From assembly GCA_023105745.1 (NCBI GenBank), contig JALGQZ010000015.1:1800999-1864998 (forward strand): a stretch of 64,000 nt of DNA. The letters are read 5' to 3'. Every line of letters begins with the position of its first letter. Positions within the stretch are counted from its first letter, which is position 1. This document shows, one piece after another, positions 63,901-64,000 of the stretch. The translations under genes and the position numbers were made by a program. Below the pieces are notes generated by a model, which saw nothing but the letters and a program-made list of their open reading frames with translations, searched no databases and was not told the origin of the DNA. Source of the stretch: Austropuccinia psidii (lineage: Eukaryota > Basidiomycota > Pucciniomycetes > Pucciniales > Sphaerophragmiaceae).

Positions 63901-64000
63901 TTGTAATTTATAGAGACTCCTAAAAAGAATTTATAGTACTATTGATCACTAATAATAATATGTTTTGTTTTTTCACACCAAACCTCTCATAGGGTGATTT
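63901..64000. other. Window end, spacer (copy 2)
   Basis: Corresponds to 25,046-25,145; the repeat is still ongoing when the window stops. Confidence 0.6.

Larger units (their letters stand above)
38869..64000. repeat. Tandem 38.9-kb unit, copy 2 (truncated by window end)
   Basis: This copy repeats 1-25,145 in the same orientation. Differences read by eye include substitutions opposite 1504, 2772, 4015, 4245, 4652, 5008, 5357, 6785, 8553, 9026, 10124, 16654, 17390-17391, 19713 and 21521, a 10-bp deletion opposite about 18,990, and small changes in A-tracts. I saw none in the secreted-protein gene. Every transposon lesion noted in copy 1 is present here, so the lesions predate the duplication or haplotype split. 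Confidence 0.95.

Noticed and set aside
1..64000. Integrated or circular virus as the source of the 38.9-kb unit
   Set aside because: No capsid, viral polymerase or packaging-like gene was recognised; content is ordinary transposon relics plus a spliced host-like gene. Circular host-derived DNA remains possible but is not shown.

Overview
The window is A+T-rich eukaryotic nuclear DNA (about 70% A+T by eye), mostly transposon relics and low-complexity sequence, with very few genes. Short GT-AG introns, hAT and Mutator-like (MULE) transposase relics, a MULE transposase followed by an OTU-like domain, and CpG-poor repeats around a CpG-containing gene island suggest a filamentous basidiomycete. 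A rust fungus (Pucciniales, possibly the myrtle rust Austropuccinia) is my best guess, an inference rather than a database result.

The dominant structure is a direct tandem repeat with a period of 38,868 bp. Positions 1-25,145 recur at 38,869-64,000, differing by roughly twenty substitutions, one 10-bp indel and small A-tract indels. The window therefore holds one complete unit and about 65% of a second. Neither outer end is visible, so a real duplication, a longer array, a circular molecule read more than once and a mis-joined pair of dikaryon haplotypes all remain possible.

Each unit contains, in order: (i) a 3.2-kb element with about 300-bp terminal inverted repeats and a minus-strand hAT relic (627-3,865); (ii) a fully bounded 3,449-bp hAT transposon with terminal inverted repeats and an 8-bp target duplication (7,389-10,837), its transposase broken by nonsense codons and frameshifts; (iii) the one convincing host gene (11,472-14,237), a spliced gene for a predicted secreted protein of about 842 residues with an internally duplicated domain and no family I recognise; (iv) a decayed MULE-OTU relic (about 17,130-21,860) split by a 1.8-kb insert; (v) an A-rich low-complexity tract; (vi) two diverged direct repeats of about 920 bp spaced 3.2 kb, flanking a roughly 161-bp tandem array; (vii) a 30-bp minisatellite; (viii) a second small unique island with a TATA box and a probably broken membrane-protein reading frame (34,594-35,112); (ix) a GGCC-rich low-complexity block and A+T-rich spacer. 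Items (vi, second part) to (ix) are seen only in unit 1, because the window ends first.

No operon, CRISPR array, rRNA or tRNA gene was recognised. The best candidate for something undescribed is the secreted two-repeat protein, present in two copies that I read as identical, sitting 634 bp downstream of a hAT insertion inside a near-identical tandem duplication.
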